Source: Chondrilla cf. caribensis (Eukaryota > Porifera > Demospongiae > Chondrillida > Chondrillidae). From it: a DNA stretch of 64,000 bases. Of this stretch, positions 45,260 to 57,497 are shown piece by piece. The notes below the pieces were generated by a model, which saw nothing but the letters and a program-made list of their open reading frames with translations, searched no databases and was not told where the DNA came from. The number at the start of each line of letters is the position of its first letter. Within the stretch, counting starts at the first letter, position 1. The position numbers and the translations under genes are program-made. Where the stretch lies: positions 1,817,789 through 1,881,788 of the forward strand of contig OZ026566.1 in the NCBI GenBank assembly GCA_964020155.1. Reading direction: 5' to 3'.

Positions 45260-46495
45260 TGTGTGTTCCTACAGTGTACATATGTCTAATATAAATGTTT
45301 GTGTGTGTACATGTGTGAGTGTGTGTGTACATGTGTGTTTGTGCATATTTGCATACATTATTATGGGTTGGAGCTGTTCAAAAGACAATTCATAAAAACA
45401 CAATACATTAATGGTACAATCAATGATCAAGACATTGTGAAAACTTACACATTGGCAAACTTCTTAGAACCCACTCCTACAAAGATTTCCATCATGTCTG
45501 CCAGCAAATACTATAAAACAGACAAACATGCTGAATATACCAACCAATTCAACCATGCCAGCTCAAGATACAATAAATTATAAGTAATAGCTATACCACC
45601 TCCAGTATGGGGTATGGGAAAACAACAGTTAGCCATATACAATGAGAGCACAGATGAGTATTGTAGCTTAGAGTGGACAGTAAAATCAAAAAGAAATCAA
45701 CTAAGAATTGCTAAAATGTCCACTTGGAAAAGGAGTCAGAGCAGAATGAATGCCTTCTGAATCAAATCTATGAAACAAATGACTGGAGAACAAAAGCTGA
45801 CACCCTGGTGAACCTTCGTGAACCTATTTTCCTATAGATATCCTAGCATATTATAGTTGGAAAAGTTTGGCGATTTGACCCAATTTGCAAAAGTTTATTT
45901 GTGAAATCTTCACAGGCGAAAATATGACAACACAAATGCAAAATGTCAACACACAATTGCAAAATTAATACTGTGAAATGCTTGTTTGAGTGCCAAATAA
46001 TGAATTATTTTCCCCTATACAGTACACTTTTCCATACACACAAATTTGTGGGATATCTTTTGCAAATTCAAACTGATGGAACAAACACCATGCATTGTAT
46101 ACAATGTGGTAATAGACAATTAATTGGACACATCCAAGTGTATATGCTCATATACACCAGGTATGCTGGGTATAGACCATTTGCAGGGTCTTTGAAGGAT
46201 ATTTAAAATGCCCATGCAATGGGATACAATTACACCCTTAGACCCTACCTTAACGAATTTGTGATCAGTAAGTTCACATTATTCAATTGAGGTATTAGCC
46301 GCTTTTATCACATCACGTATTTTATCCAAATTCCCTACACAATGCAATGGACATTATCATAAGTAAGATAAAAACATTAAAAATGAAAGAGATTTGGTGT
46401 GTAACTCATATTTTGTAATTGTGATGGACTAGTGTACTAGATACTCCATAGTTAATTCTGTTGTTGTGTATTGATGTATAGTGCTACATAGGACC
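45260..46495. other. Low-information spacer
   Basis: (TG)n-rich patch at 45295-45345. Frames at 45299-45583 and 45943-46206 have no recognisable domain. The text around 45640-45800 looks like heavily decayed coding sequence, probably transposon-derived, but cannot be assigned. Confidence 0.35.
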
Positions 46496-46612
46496 AATGG
46501 TATGTCCTAGCACCTTCGGGTGTGGTGCACTCAAATAATTATTGATTGATTGATTGATTGATATAGGGGTTGATTCACACAAAAACTAAAAAAAAAAAAA
46601 AAGAAAAAATAT
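46496..46612 (+). mobile_element. LINE/SINE 3' tail: hairpin, (ATTG)n and poly(A)
   Basis: TATGTCCTAGCACCTTCGGG then TGTGGTGCACTCAAATAAT carries a small stem-loop (GCACC...GGTGC) followed by four to five GATT units (46543-46562) and, soon after, A-rich tracts (46587-46611). A terminal hairpin plus short tandem repeat is typical of CR1/L2-type 3' ends. The parent element upstream is not recognisable. Confidence 0.6.
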
Positions 46613-46794
46613 AGGGATGGTTGGAATAGAATAATTAAAATGAGAGGACAATACAATCGGATCAAACAATCCCAACATCAGCAGTAGATAACTGTGTAAA
46701 GTGTGTACTGTTACAACTTTGTGTATACATTGTATGATAACACTACACTAACGACAAATGTTGCTCTGAATTTCGTTACCCCTTATTGACTGAC

Positions 46795-47368
46795 CTGCCC
46801 CTCCCAATTCTCTGGCTTCCTTCAAGCTTCTCAGAGCACTGATCCTTATTTTCTGGACAAGGACTGACTTGTTAGGCATTTGTACACCTACGACGCAAAT
46901 AAATACAATAGAATTATGAAGCAACTAAATTACACGTATGCGTATTGCAATGAAAATAACTAGGCCATGATGTAAAATTTGATATATTAAAGAACAAATC
47001 TAGCAATAAACGGACCACTTAACACCCACGGATTCGACTTACATTGATCAATAACGAAAGCAAGTGTTTCCTTCACTAAATTTATGTTGGTACCGGACAT
47101 AGAGTCACTTCGATCGATGACTGCAACCAGGTCAAGTTCGGAACGAGATGTTGGCTCATAAAATGGTGCTATAATAGTGGAAGTCGCCCAACATGTCTCC
47201 TGACCACCTGGGGCGTACGCTGCAAACTCGGGAGTGACTTCAAGCCTAATCTTATCCTCGCCTTGTTTTGCCATCATGAACACCGCCGCGTGACACTCTT
47301 TTTCTACGGGTAAAAGTATGGATGTTCCGTACCAAGTTGACTCCCCGTCCCAAGTTGACTCCGACACC
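46795..47368 (-). CDS. VWA-domain protein fragment (MIDAS motif), two exons
   Basis: Exon 47043-47368 (-) reads SESTWDGESTWYGTSILLPV ... TSRSELDLVAVIDRSDSMSG ... LVKETLAFVIDQ with donor CAAT|GTAAGT. Exon 46795-46887 continues in phase as CVQMPNKSVLVQKIRISALR then SLKEARELGGA with a further donor (GCAG|GTCAGT). DRSDSMSG fits the DxSxS metal-ion-dependent adhesion site of von Willebrand A domains. No ATG precedes the first exon in frame (a TAA lies just upstream), so the start is missing or further 5', and no later exons were found. It may be a decayed gene; the ligand is unknown. Confidence 0.55.
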
Positions 47369-47541
47369 TTTTAAGCGCCCAGTACTCTGACCCTCCTGTT
47401 TAGTCCTAACTTCGTGGTCTTGCGTAGCCCTGCTCAATGAATGAATATCATTAAAACTTGGTGCGTGCACCCAATCTCCTCCAGATGGCTTAATTTGTAT
47501 AAGATTCTGAGAAATTGAAAAGATTCTGAGAAATTGAGAAG

Positions 47542-47571
47542 ATGGCAGATGCAAGACTTAGTGATTGGAAA
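47542..47571 (+). other. Possible first coding exon (MADARLSDWK)
   Basis: ATGGCAGATGCAAGACTTAG ends at AAA|GTAAGT, a good donor, 0.2 kb from the VWA fragment on the opposite strand. No downstream exon joins it in frame by eye (the acceptor at 47738 gives an immediate stop in phase 0). It may be the first exon of the SAMHD1-like gene 3 kb downstream, but that is only a guess. Confidence 0.2.
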
Positions 47572-47738
47572 GTAAGTTTGCGACCCTCTGTCTATCCATA
47601 ATGAACAATATTTGCTGTGTAGAATTACATTGTGGTTACGTAGTTAGTTAGTAGAATCAGTGTTTATATGGAGTGTAGCTAACCGATTCTGTATCAAACA
47701 CCGTTGAAAATAGATTAACGTCGAGTAATATATTACAG

Positions 47739-49870
47739 GACACCTAAGGAATCGCTCTTTGATAGAGAAATGATGAAGACCTGTACCGATCCCGAAAATT
47801 CTTTCTACCATTTTCTTTTTCTAAAGTTTAGGAACCAGCTATTAATAAAACTTCATGATCCACAATGTTCCGAAAGAAACCCTCTCTATTCCGTGGAGCT
47901 ACGGTGCTTTTCATATATACTAGACGCCATACACGACAATATTATGGGACGCGTGGACTATTTAGAGCACTGCGCAGTGCCACCCATCCGAACGCAGTCC
48001 CCAATTAAATCAACATCTCAACAGGCAACGCCTCTGTCACCATCTCCTATTGATTTTATTAACGAACACCTCAGAAGCCACTAGGCGAATCCATGCACCC
48101 CTAGGCATCAGAACGACCTTGGAACACCCTGGATAATTTATAGTCCACCCCAAGGATCCTGTGCCCGAAAAAGATACTGTAACAGTAGGAGTAGTTCACC
48201 AGATCCCATGCAGTAGATACTCGCAAACATACGTACATAGTCCAAACCGGAAGGGCCCTAGGTATAAAACAGAGATTAAAAGAACATTAACGAGTAGCTG
48301 GAGATTTGAACATAACCACATCCACCTTAGCAGAACATGTAAGACAGCCACACCATAGATTGGACACAGACACTGACATTGAAGATGAACCAGAATACAA
48401 CTAGATGATGCCTATTAGAGTCTTGGATGATCCAGGAGGAGCCACACACTAAATAGAGAAATTGAACAATACCTGCTATGAGCAGACAACTTTTAAGTAG
48501 TTTCTTTTTTCATAATAATCGGTCGGTAAAAAAAATAAATCGGTCCTATCAAGTAACTCCGTTATGCCCTCATTCTCATCAGATACAGCTTACTTCTTCT
48601 TCAGTACATCTTTCAGTAAACAGAACAGCGCAGGATGCAAGGGCATGCCATCATGTGGTAGGGAAGTTTGACAACAGACAAACGACAACCCTTTGATACA
48701 ACAGCCATCACCTCTGCTGCCATCAAAAAGACAATAAAACACTGTAACAAAGGATCCTCACCTGAAGATGACAAGATAGCATACTACCACCTCTGGAATC
48801 TGCCCACAACACACAAATTTCTTGCTCAGCTATGTAACGCAATCCTAAGAAACTCCAACCAATGCCTGCCTTCATGGTGTAAAGGAAAAGTAATCCTCAT
48901 AGGAAACGGTGAGAGCTCCAATGATCCATCAAAGTTTCATCCAATTGCCTTGACAGCCACCACAGGAAAAAATATTCCACAAAATACTATCAAAAAGATT
49001 GGAGAGATATTGCCTTGGGATTCCTACACAGAGTTAGTGGTTCTGCAGAACATATAGCAACCATCAATACAATCCTAGACCAAACTAGAGACCTGAAATT
49101 GCCAGTTTCCATAACATTCCTGGATCTGAAGAATGCATTTGGCTTATTTTCACATGAATTAATCGAAGACATGCTATTTTTCGTAGGAATCCCCCATCCA
49201 ATCATCAACTATGTGAAACACTGTTATTCTCAGTTGGTTGGCCACATCCACACCAAGTAGTGGAATTCTCCACCCTTCCCGATAGAGCAAGGAGTCTTAC
49301 AAGGTGATGTCCCCAATCATATTCCTTCTAACATTAAGCCCCATTAATTTCACCTAGCCAACAAATAGAATTATCAAGGCTTCAGGTTTGCTCTCCCAAT
49401 ACCTAACTCAGGGCACCTACCTTTACTTGGGTCAACCATCTATATTCACTGGGACGAGCCAGCCTCCGATGAGCCCATTGGATGGTATCGCACTACTGTT
49501 CAGGAGTACACTAAGAACGGAGAAGCCACTATCCTATATCCAGGTGGTGCAACAGAATGTATCGATTTAAGGACTACGCCATGGAGACTAGCCAGGAGGA
49601 ATGCCAAGAATTTTGTAGAGTCACTGGATGATCTCCCAAAACCACCCAAAGAACTGCACCTGTCCATCAAATACTCCTATGGCCACGAACATAGAATGAC
49701 TGGCTTTGCAGATGGCTTATCTGTCATCACTTCATCAAGATTAGATCATCAAAAAGCATTGGAAGAGCGGCAATAATTAGCCTAGGGTTGAAATTAAAAC
49801 CATCCAAATGTACTTCAATGGTACTGGAATAAGGACAGGTCATGCCAACCTCGACATTTCAACTCATCGA
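47739..49870 (+). mobile_element. Decayed LINE copy 2 (RT fragments with Tudor-like insert)
   Basis: Fragments in several frames. 47743-48084 is an N-terminal type frame (SFYHFLFLKFRNQLLIKLHD ... SPSPIDFINEHLR). 48668-49050 reads KKTIKHCNKGSSPEDDKIAY, WCKGKVILIGNGE and DPSKFHPIALTAT. 49060-49260 reads HIATINTILDQTR and ITFLDLKNAFGLFSHELIED (first palm Asp). About 49441-49620 is the Tudor-like insert, and about 49705-49740 is GFADGLSVIT, where the catalytic FADD is mutated to FADG. Many stops and frameshifts are present. It belongs to the same family as the copy at 59389-61560. Confidence 0.75.
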
Positions 49871-50538
49871 GGACTCTACATCAAGCATTACCAAAGCCCC
49901 TATGATTCTACGCTCATTTTTCCCAATTTCTCATGTTATACTTGCTATTAGGGATATCAATACACCACATTTTGTCCTTTTTTTATGAAAAGTAGTGTAG
50001 TATATGCCATTTGATTATACGTACAATATTTGTTATTCCTATATTTACTTTTAACAATGTCATGTCCTGTAATCCCCATATGTATGGGTGCTACATATGA
50101 AATGGTAGAGAAGGCAAAAATAATTTGTTAAACTATATGTAGATGCATTACCTAATTTATATCAGCACACAGCTAATATGTAAGCTCACAATCATAGTTA
50201 AAACTGTGACTAAGTTAATTGGAATATCACTAGCCACAGAAAATTTATTTCACCAAAAGTTTTGGCAGCTGACTGCTAACTTCGTCAGTGGTATATAGTT
50301 AAACTGTTGATTTAACCTATAATTGTGGTAGACCTATGGAGATATCAAGTGTTGAAATCTTCTCAATCCCAACCTCCTCCTCAATCCAATATCCATGCAG
50401 CATTACCATAGAATTTGTAATAATATGTATTTGTGATTAAAGATCACTTTCTTATTGTATTCAGTTTTAACATGACCCAGAAATGTTGTGTTATTATTCA
50501 AATTGTTTTCAACTCCAATAAATTATTATTATCTGTAG

Positions 50539-53500
50539 ATGTTTAATGATCCACTCCATGGTCAAATTAAGATACACCCAGTGATGGTCCAGCTCATTGA
50601 CACTGTGGAGTTTCAGAGACTTAGAGGGATCAACGGCATTGGATACGCATGTTATCTTGTGTTTCCAGGTGCTGCACACAATGTGTTTGAACACAGTATT
50701 GGGTAAGATAGTTAGCACTCTGCACTTGCCAATCAATTTGACACAGGTTGAGTGTTTTCAATGCAGAGTGTCATACTTGGCAGGAGAGCTTTTAAAGTAT
50801 CTAGTTGAGAATGCAAAGGAGTGTAGAAGGGAAGATCCCCCAAAGATAACAGAATTGGATGTCCTCTGTGTACAGATTGCAGGCCTTTGTCGAAACTTAG
50901 GTAAGTGTTATAGTATTACCTATCATCAATTTTAGTTTGTGATGTTGTGGTGGATTGAATGCCATGATCACAGTTTTATCAACATTTCATGACAGGAGTT
51001 GGACCACTATCTTGTGTTTTCGACATGTTCTTGGCAGATCAAGTGCCAGAAGAGTCTGCTGAAGATTATCCAGTGATTTCTAAAATTATATACTGTAAAA
51101 TATACTATTTTTGTTAATACAGTAGTTAGTGTGACGTTGTAAATGTCAGTCTATTTCATTTAACAAATTCACTTCAGAGATTCAATTCTAAAAACTTATG
51201 TCAAATAGAGGGTGTTTTTGATGCTTGTGAAAAGCATTTCAAATCATTGTTTCATATGCAATTACGTAAATTCACAGTTGATGCTTTTGCAACTTTTGTA
51301 GTTCCTTAATGAGAGATGGAGAGCAATGCAAATATTCTCAGAAATGTGCAAGAAGCCTCACATCCGAAAATCTTTTGAGAGAACCTTCGGAGAAGAGTTG
51401 GAAAACAATATAACATTTATCAAAGAAATGATACTGGGCCGATCCCTTACTGATGAGGTATGTATAACACAAATCACCTACATGTAAATAGACCAAAATT
51501 AATTCAATATTATGAAAATTAATGTCATGTTCTCATTAATATTTTTGTTCAAGGGCTACCAGGGAAGGCCTGCAAGTCAAAGGTTTCTTTACAAAGTAAG
51601 TATTATATTCTATATTTATGTATACATTGTCCTCAATTGTTTAGCATCTAGTCAAAGTGGATAATAAATTAAAGTATATAAGTAAACAGTTAATATAAGC
51701 ATAATAAAAACATTTAAAAATGAAAACGGATGTAGGGATAACAAGCAAAAAAGGGAAGGAACAAGGTGGGGATGAGTGCATGGAATGAGAAGACCGTTGG
51801 AGTGAGCAGCATGTTAGAATGAGGAGACTGTCGGAATATAACAATCCCTATATCAACAGCTGCAGACGCTATATTGTGTATTGCACAAGCAATCACTGCT
51901 GCAATGGTTACAAAAGTAGGAAAGGGCACTCCGCGCTATAGAATTAAAATCGTTCATGTGAAAATTATCTCCATAGCTCTAGCCAAAACTTCTGTAGCTC
52001 TGTCTAAAAAATTGTAGAGAAGAAGAAGAAGAAGCCGAAAATTTGGCCTTTAATTTTTTTGACCTTTTGCCGGTTCACCACTTCAACTGGGTTCTCTCCA
52101 TTTTTAGTAGTAATATTACATCTAAAATCAGCCGAGAACGACTTCTAAATGCTGGCTTGGGTTTAATACCAGTCCATAGGTGATATTTTGGAGAATCAGT
52201 AATGTATGCGTGATATACGTAGGGCCGCCATGTTTTTTTCATGTCATCCCTACATAGAGTGCTATCGCACTCTATGATAGTGGCTCCCTCTTAATTGCAT
52301 ATCCCAAGCCCAACAGCAATGTTATTACTTCAACCAGAACATCCCATTACCCAAGCTGTTGCTATTAATATGATGTATTGTGTGCATGTTATAGCACTTG
52401 AGCCCAATCAAGAGGAGTCCAACCTAATGGTTAACTCCTAAACAAAAGAGAGGCTGGCCCTTTTCATATTCCTAAAAAACGTAATTGATCAACTTTGAAG
52501 TGTGACTATTTTAGGCAGCTAATGAAATACCATATGCACATTATTTTGATCGCTGGATGTAGAGTCCTGCTAAGATTGAAGTGAGCACGGTTATAATACA
52601 CTGCTCTATTCTTTTGAATAAATAGGCTACAATAGTCTGTAGCAAATACAAACAATTATTTATTTTTATTACTTTAACCAGATCTTATTTTAAGCAGTAT
52701 GAAATTGAGTGGGGCCTACTGCATAAAGAATATCTACCAACTGATTTAACGTTCTTATCTATACTGAACATAGTCTTTAAAGTGCATGTATGTACATTAA
52801 GTATCATCTCACAAGTTCTTGGAATTTACCACATTCATAAAATAATTTGTATATAGTAAGTCAAAATGTTCATAGTGACTGTGTGCAACCTTTTATCAAA
52901 TATCTATTGTAGATGTCATCCGACCAATTCAGCTTGATTTGTTGATGAAAATGTACATACAGAGTTATATTCTTTCAATTGCAATTGCAATGTTCAAGAC
53001 TACACAGGTACTATGTCACGATGATAATTATACTAGGTGATTGGGGAACCTCAAAATGGAGTGGATGTTTGTTGTTGGGACTACCTTGCAAGAGACAGCC
53101 GGGATTTGAATATCATCGGCATCAATTATATCAAGAGGTTCCTGCAGTGTGCTCAAGTATCATCTGTACAGACATCCAAGGAAGAACCATGTGCTCATAA
53201 TTCCATCATTCTCAGAGATAAAGTTAGTGAAAAAAATTTAGTTTCAATTCACATGATTAGTTTTTTTTTCAAAATCCTGGGGCTTTACTACAGTCTGATA
53301 CGTGTAAAATGCAATACGTATTTCATAAACAAACATAATGATCATGAATTGTGTTTTACTCCCAATGTTCATATACGTACATAGCTTCAAGAAGACTTGT
53401 ATACTATGTTTTTCGGACAACATACAAACTGCAGAATAGCACATCAACACAAAACGGTCATTGCTCTGGAATACATGTGAGTATGTATATCATAATTACA

Positions 53501-55552
53501 TATTACACTAAACCTTTTCATATAATTAATAATGAGATCAATGATGAACATCAACGAATATAATATTACCTCATTCAATTTCACTCCTTAAGGCTTCTTG
53601 ATCTATTGAAGTTGGCCAAAGATGTTATTCTTTGGGATGAAGATGGGTAAATTACCGATGCTATATCTGTATATGTGCTACCATCTTGTTCATCTAGCCT
53701 TTGTTTCATGTGTAATTGATGCTAGGAAGAAATTCACTCTAACTGACTGCTGCGAAGATTTTTCTGTGTCTCAATTTCTCTGTCTCAAGGATAGCATTAT
53801 AGACATAATTAAACAAGCAGCCTTGCAAAAGGGAATATGCAAGCATGAAGAGGTAATAAAATGTTGTTGCATAGTGAATTTTTGAATATCGTATAGTGTT
53901 TTTCTACTCTCTTTGCTGCCATGTAGGTAAAACTACTGTGGGAAAGAATAAATACCAGAACTCTCTATCGAGCCAGCACCGTCCGAAGTAAAACAAAAAT
54001 ATCAATTCCGAACAAAGTAAGGAGTGTATCATGTAATTGATACCTTAAGGAGCAGTGGTATTATAACTGGTCTGTTTAGTTTGCAATTATTGGGCCTACA
54101 ACGTTTGGCCCAAGTCCTGAGCCTTCTTTTTCTTATGTTCATATGCACTAGCTGAACATGTGTATGTGGTATATTATAGGAGTTACGTTTGACCTGATCA
54201 CCTGATTGGACTGACAGCCCTTCTGTGTATATTATTTTTGCTGTGATTTGATTACTGTATGCAAGTACATCACTATGGTTGCATTATCTGACAACAGAAG
54301 AGAGGCAATTTAGTGGATACTGTGGCCACGTATGCACCTGGGGCAGATCAAATATGGATAAAAAATAACTGCATTGTTCATGTGCGTAAGTTTGCATTGA
54401 ACATGCCCTGTGTATACTTTACTACTACTATACACAATGTCTTCATTGCTGACATCTTCATTTTAATAATAAGTATGTATTCACTGTGTAAATTACATGA
54501 TTCTGCACAATCATTATAGTGTCAACAACATTGTGGCTTTGGGCTGAAGCAAATTATCATTCTGTCCAATATTCATTTTGTTTTGTTTCATACCTGTACT
54601 TCCGGACTCATCTAGTTGTATCAAGTTTTAGTACCTATAATTTTGGCTAATTGCATGTAACCTAGTTCTGATCAAGATCCATATGTTGTCAGGGTATGTG
54701 ATTCATGTGGCTAGTTGTTTTTAAGTCTGGTTTATTTGAGTGAATTGGACACTACTACCTCTGGTGTAAACTTGGTCATGTAATGCATCCTGGTTATTTT
54801 ATATTACTGTAACGTCTTAGTGATATGTAACATCATCTGTCTAGGTTGTCACTAAGGGTTATGAGGATGATGACCCAAACCCACTACATAATGCTCACTG
54901 CTATAAGAAGGGAAAGCCCTCAACTCCTGTGCTAATCAATGAAAGCATACTGTCTCTTGCGTTACCAAAGCACTTTGGTGAAAGCAATGTCTTTATTTAT
55001 GTGAAGGATTGTAGTACTAGTGATGAATCAGAAGAAAAGAGAATCATTGCTGAAAGGTGAATGGGGCATGCTGTTTAGTGGAGTAATTACATGTTACTCA
55101 GTAACAATGTGATCAAAAAAATCAAAAAAAACGATTATCACTACATCATAATAATTGGATTTTTCATCAACTGCATCTGAAAGGACATTGCCATAGATAG
55201 TTGAAAAATGTATATACATGTACTTGTTCTCCTTTTTTACATGTTTGTAATTGTACTTTTTTGTTCTTTTTTGAATTGATGTAATGCACTTTCCTCGTTG
55301 TAGTGCCTTTGTGGAGTGGTCCAAGTCATTTCATGTGAGTATACACACTGATGCAAAATTTCATGTGCAGTTTGTATAATACAATACGTACAATATTACA
55401 GGTGCGAATAACTGTACACAAAGTCTGTATACAATAATTCTGCAGGTTGACGAAACACCAGAAAAACAGTCACAATGCACTTCATTCCATCCAGTACCCG
55501 ATGACAGCAATGCTGTGAGAAGGCTAAACTTCTCAGATAAACCTTCAAATTA
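50539..55552 (+). CDS. SAMHD1-like protein with degenerate HD active site
   Basis: Exons: 50539-50702, 50767-50899, about 50997-51080, about 51303-51459, 51555-51597, about 53036-53222, 53385-53477, 53593-53648, 53724-53853, 53926-54019, 54845-55056, about 55304-55334 and about 55446-55552 (stop). MFNDPLHGQIKIHPVMVQLI and VFPGAAHNVFEHSIG match human [20 protein letters not shown] and VFPGASHNRFEHSLG. LDVLCVQIAGLC is identical in the core helix, and NGVDVCCWDYLARD matches NGIDVDKWDYFARD. SAMHD1 is a dNTP triphosphohydrolase, but here the human HDLGHGPFSHMFD motif reads RNLGVGPLSCVFD, losing the H206/D207 metal ligands and nearby histidines. Frames and splice sites are intact, so it looks like a pseudoenzyme rather than a pseudogene. 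The N-terminal SAM domain was not found; the ATG follows a splice acceptor, so an upstream exon is possible. One exon may be missing between 51600 and 53030. Confidence 0.82.
51600..53030. other. Large intron of the SAMHD1-like gene
   Basis: No exon is supported. A GAAGAAGAAGAAGAAG run lies near 52018-52034 and a small palindrome (ATAGAGTGCTATCGCACTCTAT) at 52254-52275. Some of it is probably transposon-derived, since the gene's other introns are short. Confidence 0.4.
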
Positions 55553-56567
55553 GGGTTTCTCTGCAGTTGCACATGATGCAGTCAGAGTTAAACAAATTGA
55601 TCATGATCAAAAACAAAAGTACTGTATAGTGTTTATACTATGATATAGTATAATAATTATGTGCTTGCAAATTGTTGTTTTGCTTTCACACTGTGCCTTG
55701 ATTTTGTATTGATGCATTACTTAATTTCTGATTTATCTTGGTCCTATATACCCCTTATTGTGTTCCTTATCTAATTTGGGGGGTGTCTTGCATGGTTGTT
55801 CCTATTACTATACGCATGTTAGTTCAAGTATGTATTCAATTAATTAGCCAGTGAGTTGCTGTAGAGTTGACATTATATTGATACTGATGTATGCTAGTGA
55901 TGTTGCAATGCCAAATCACAATCATATCGCAGCATATTATATTATATAATCACATATTTTAAGGTTGGAAGTCTGCACAATGTCATGTACTAGAGCTATA
56001 GTGAACACAGGTTACATTCTATACTTTCATTTTGTTTCTTAACCTCACATTTCACTTGGTGTGCAAAATGCCTATATCTCATCAAAGGTTTGTAAATGCC
56101 ACCATCCAAAGTCATTGAAGTTTGTACACACCAAATAGCATTCTGCAAACGGATTGGGCAACTGAATCCAGGTATGCCAGAACAGAAAGTACTATGAAAC
56201 CATGCATATATTCTTTATCCACACATTCCTGGTAGAAGGTTAGCTACTATATTGTCCATACCTATATTATACTTTTGCATGACTACTAAGTACAAAAAGA
56301 TTTGAAATGGAGATCGTTGAGTTAACCACCCCAGCACTAAATTAAATCGTTCAAGTATTGCTATAGCAATATGTAATATTGCATCATGTACAATCAATGA
56401 ACCGTATTACATTTAATAGATAATAATTAGAGAGCAACCTAAACAAACAAACAAAATATTCGTATTAGCAAAAATTGAATAATAAATGCAAATTGATCCA
56501 CACAAATAAAAAATTGATTATCTTTGTCACTTAGGGTATTCCACAATAGATAATATACAAATGCTGA
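55553..56567. other. Convergent intergenic region between the SAMHD1-like gene and ALKBH1
   Basis: AT-rich, with no coding signal. It should contain both 3' UTRs. No terminator-like or repeat structure was recognised. Confidence 0.5.
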
Positions 56568-57464
56568 TTAAGAAGTTTTTGAAAACACCTGTCTTACACT
56601 AATGTTAATTCTAGACTTTTGCATGTATGAGTAGATATTGGACCAGTTTCCAAACATCCCATAGTCAGAATATAAGCCAGCCTTCACAGCTGTGTCCAAA
56701 GATGCTGGTGACAAACAATTCACTGACTTTTCGTCATTTGAAATGCTCAGAATCTTGGGGACACCATGATATGACAGTCTTGAGTCACCAGCTAAAATGA
56801 TGACATCTCCACTTCTGAGAAACATAGCAATAGGTTCTTCTGCTTTCGTTTGGCCACCCAAAAGAAATACAGCACTCTGACCAAAACTACACAAAGATTA
56901 AAGTGAAACTGGAGAGTACGCCTTCATTTACAGGTATAAACATTCATTTACTACATTCGGTGACATAGAAAGGTATGTAAAAAAAACAACTATATAATGG
57001 TCCTAGTGACAACTACTGTATATGGTCGGACATAGGCGAAACCAAAGTAGAAACTCTATAGGTATGGAGAGTATGTAAGGACCAATTTATAAGATACAGT
57101 CATTGAAGCAAACAAGGATGAACGATGGATGTGGCAATTTGCAAACTTCACAACCTGACAGCTTTAGCAAGTGGATTTCTTTCCAGACAGTTTCAATTCA
57201 TACACATAACTATTATTATTATTATTAATATTCTCTTCATAATGTCATTCATACATATAATGTATGCACTACATATATTGCAAAACACTAGTACATTCAT
57301 ACCTCATTGAGATGAGAGGAGAGCTGAGATCAAATTCAGAATGGTCTGTGTGACCTGACAGGGTTGAATCCATGTGATAGTAATTAATAATGGCAGCTTC
57401 AGCACTGAAACTAAGAGATCAACAAACACAATTACATATACGTATATAGAATGATAATTAATGA

Positions 57465-57497
<33 letters not shown>

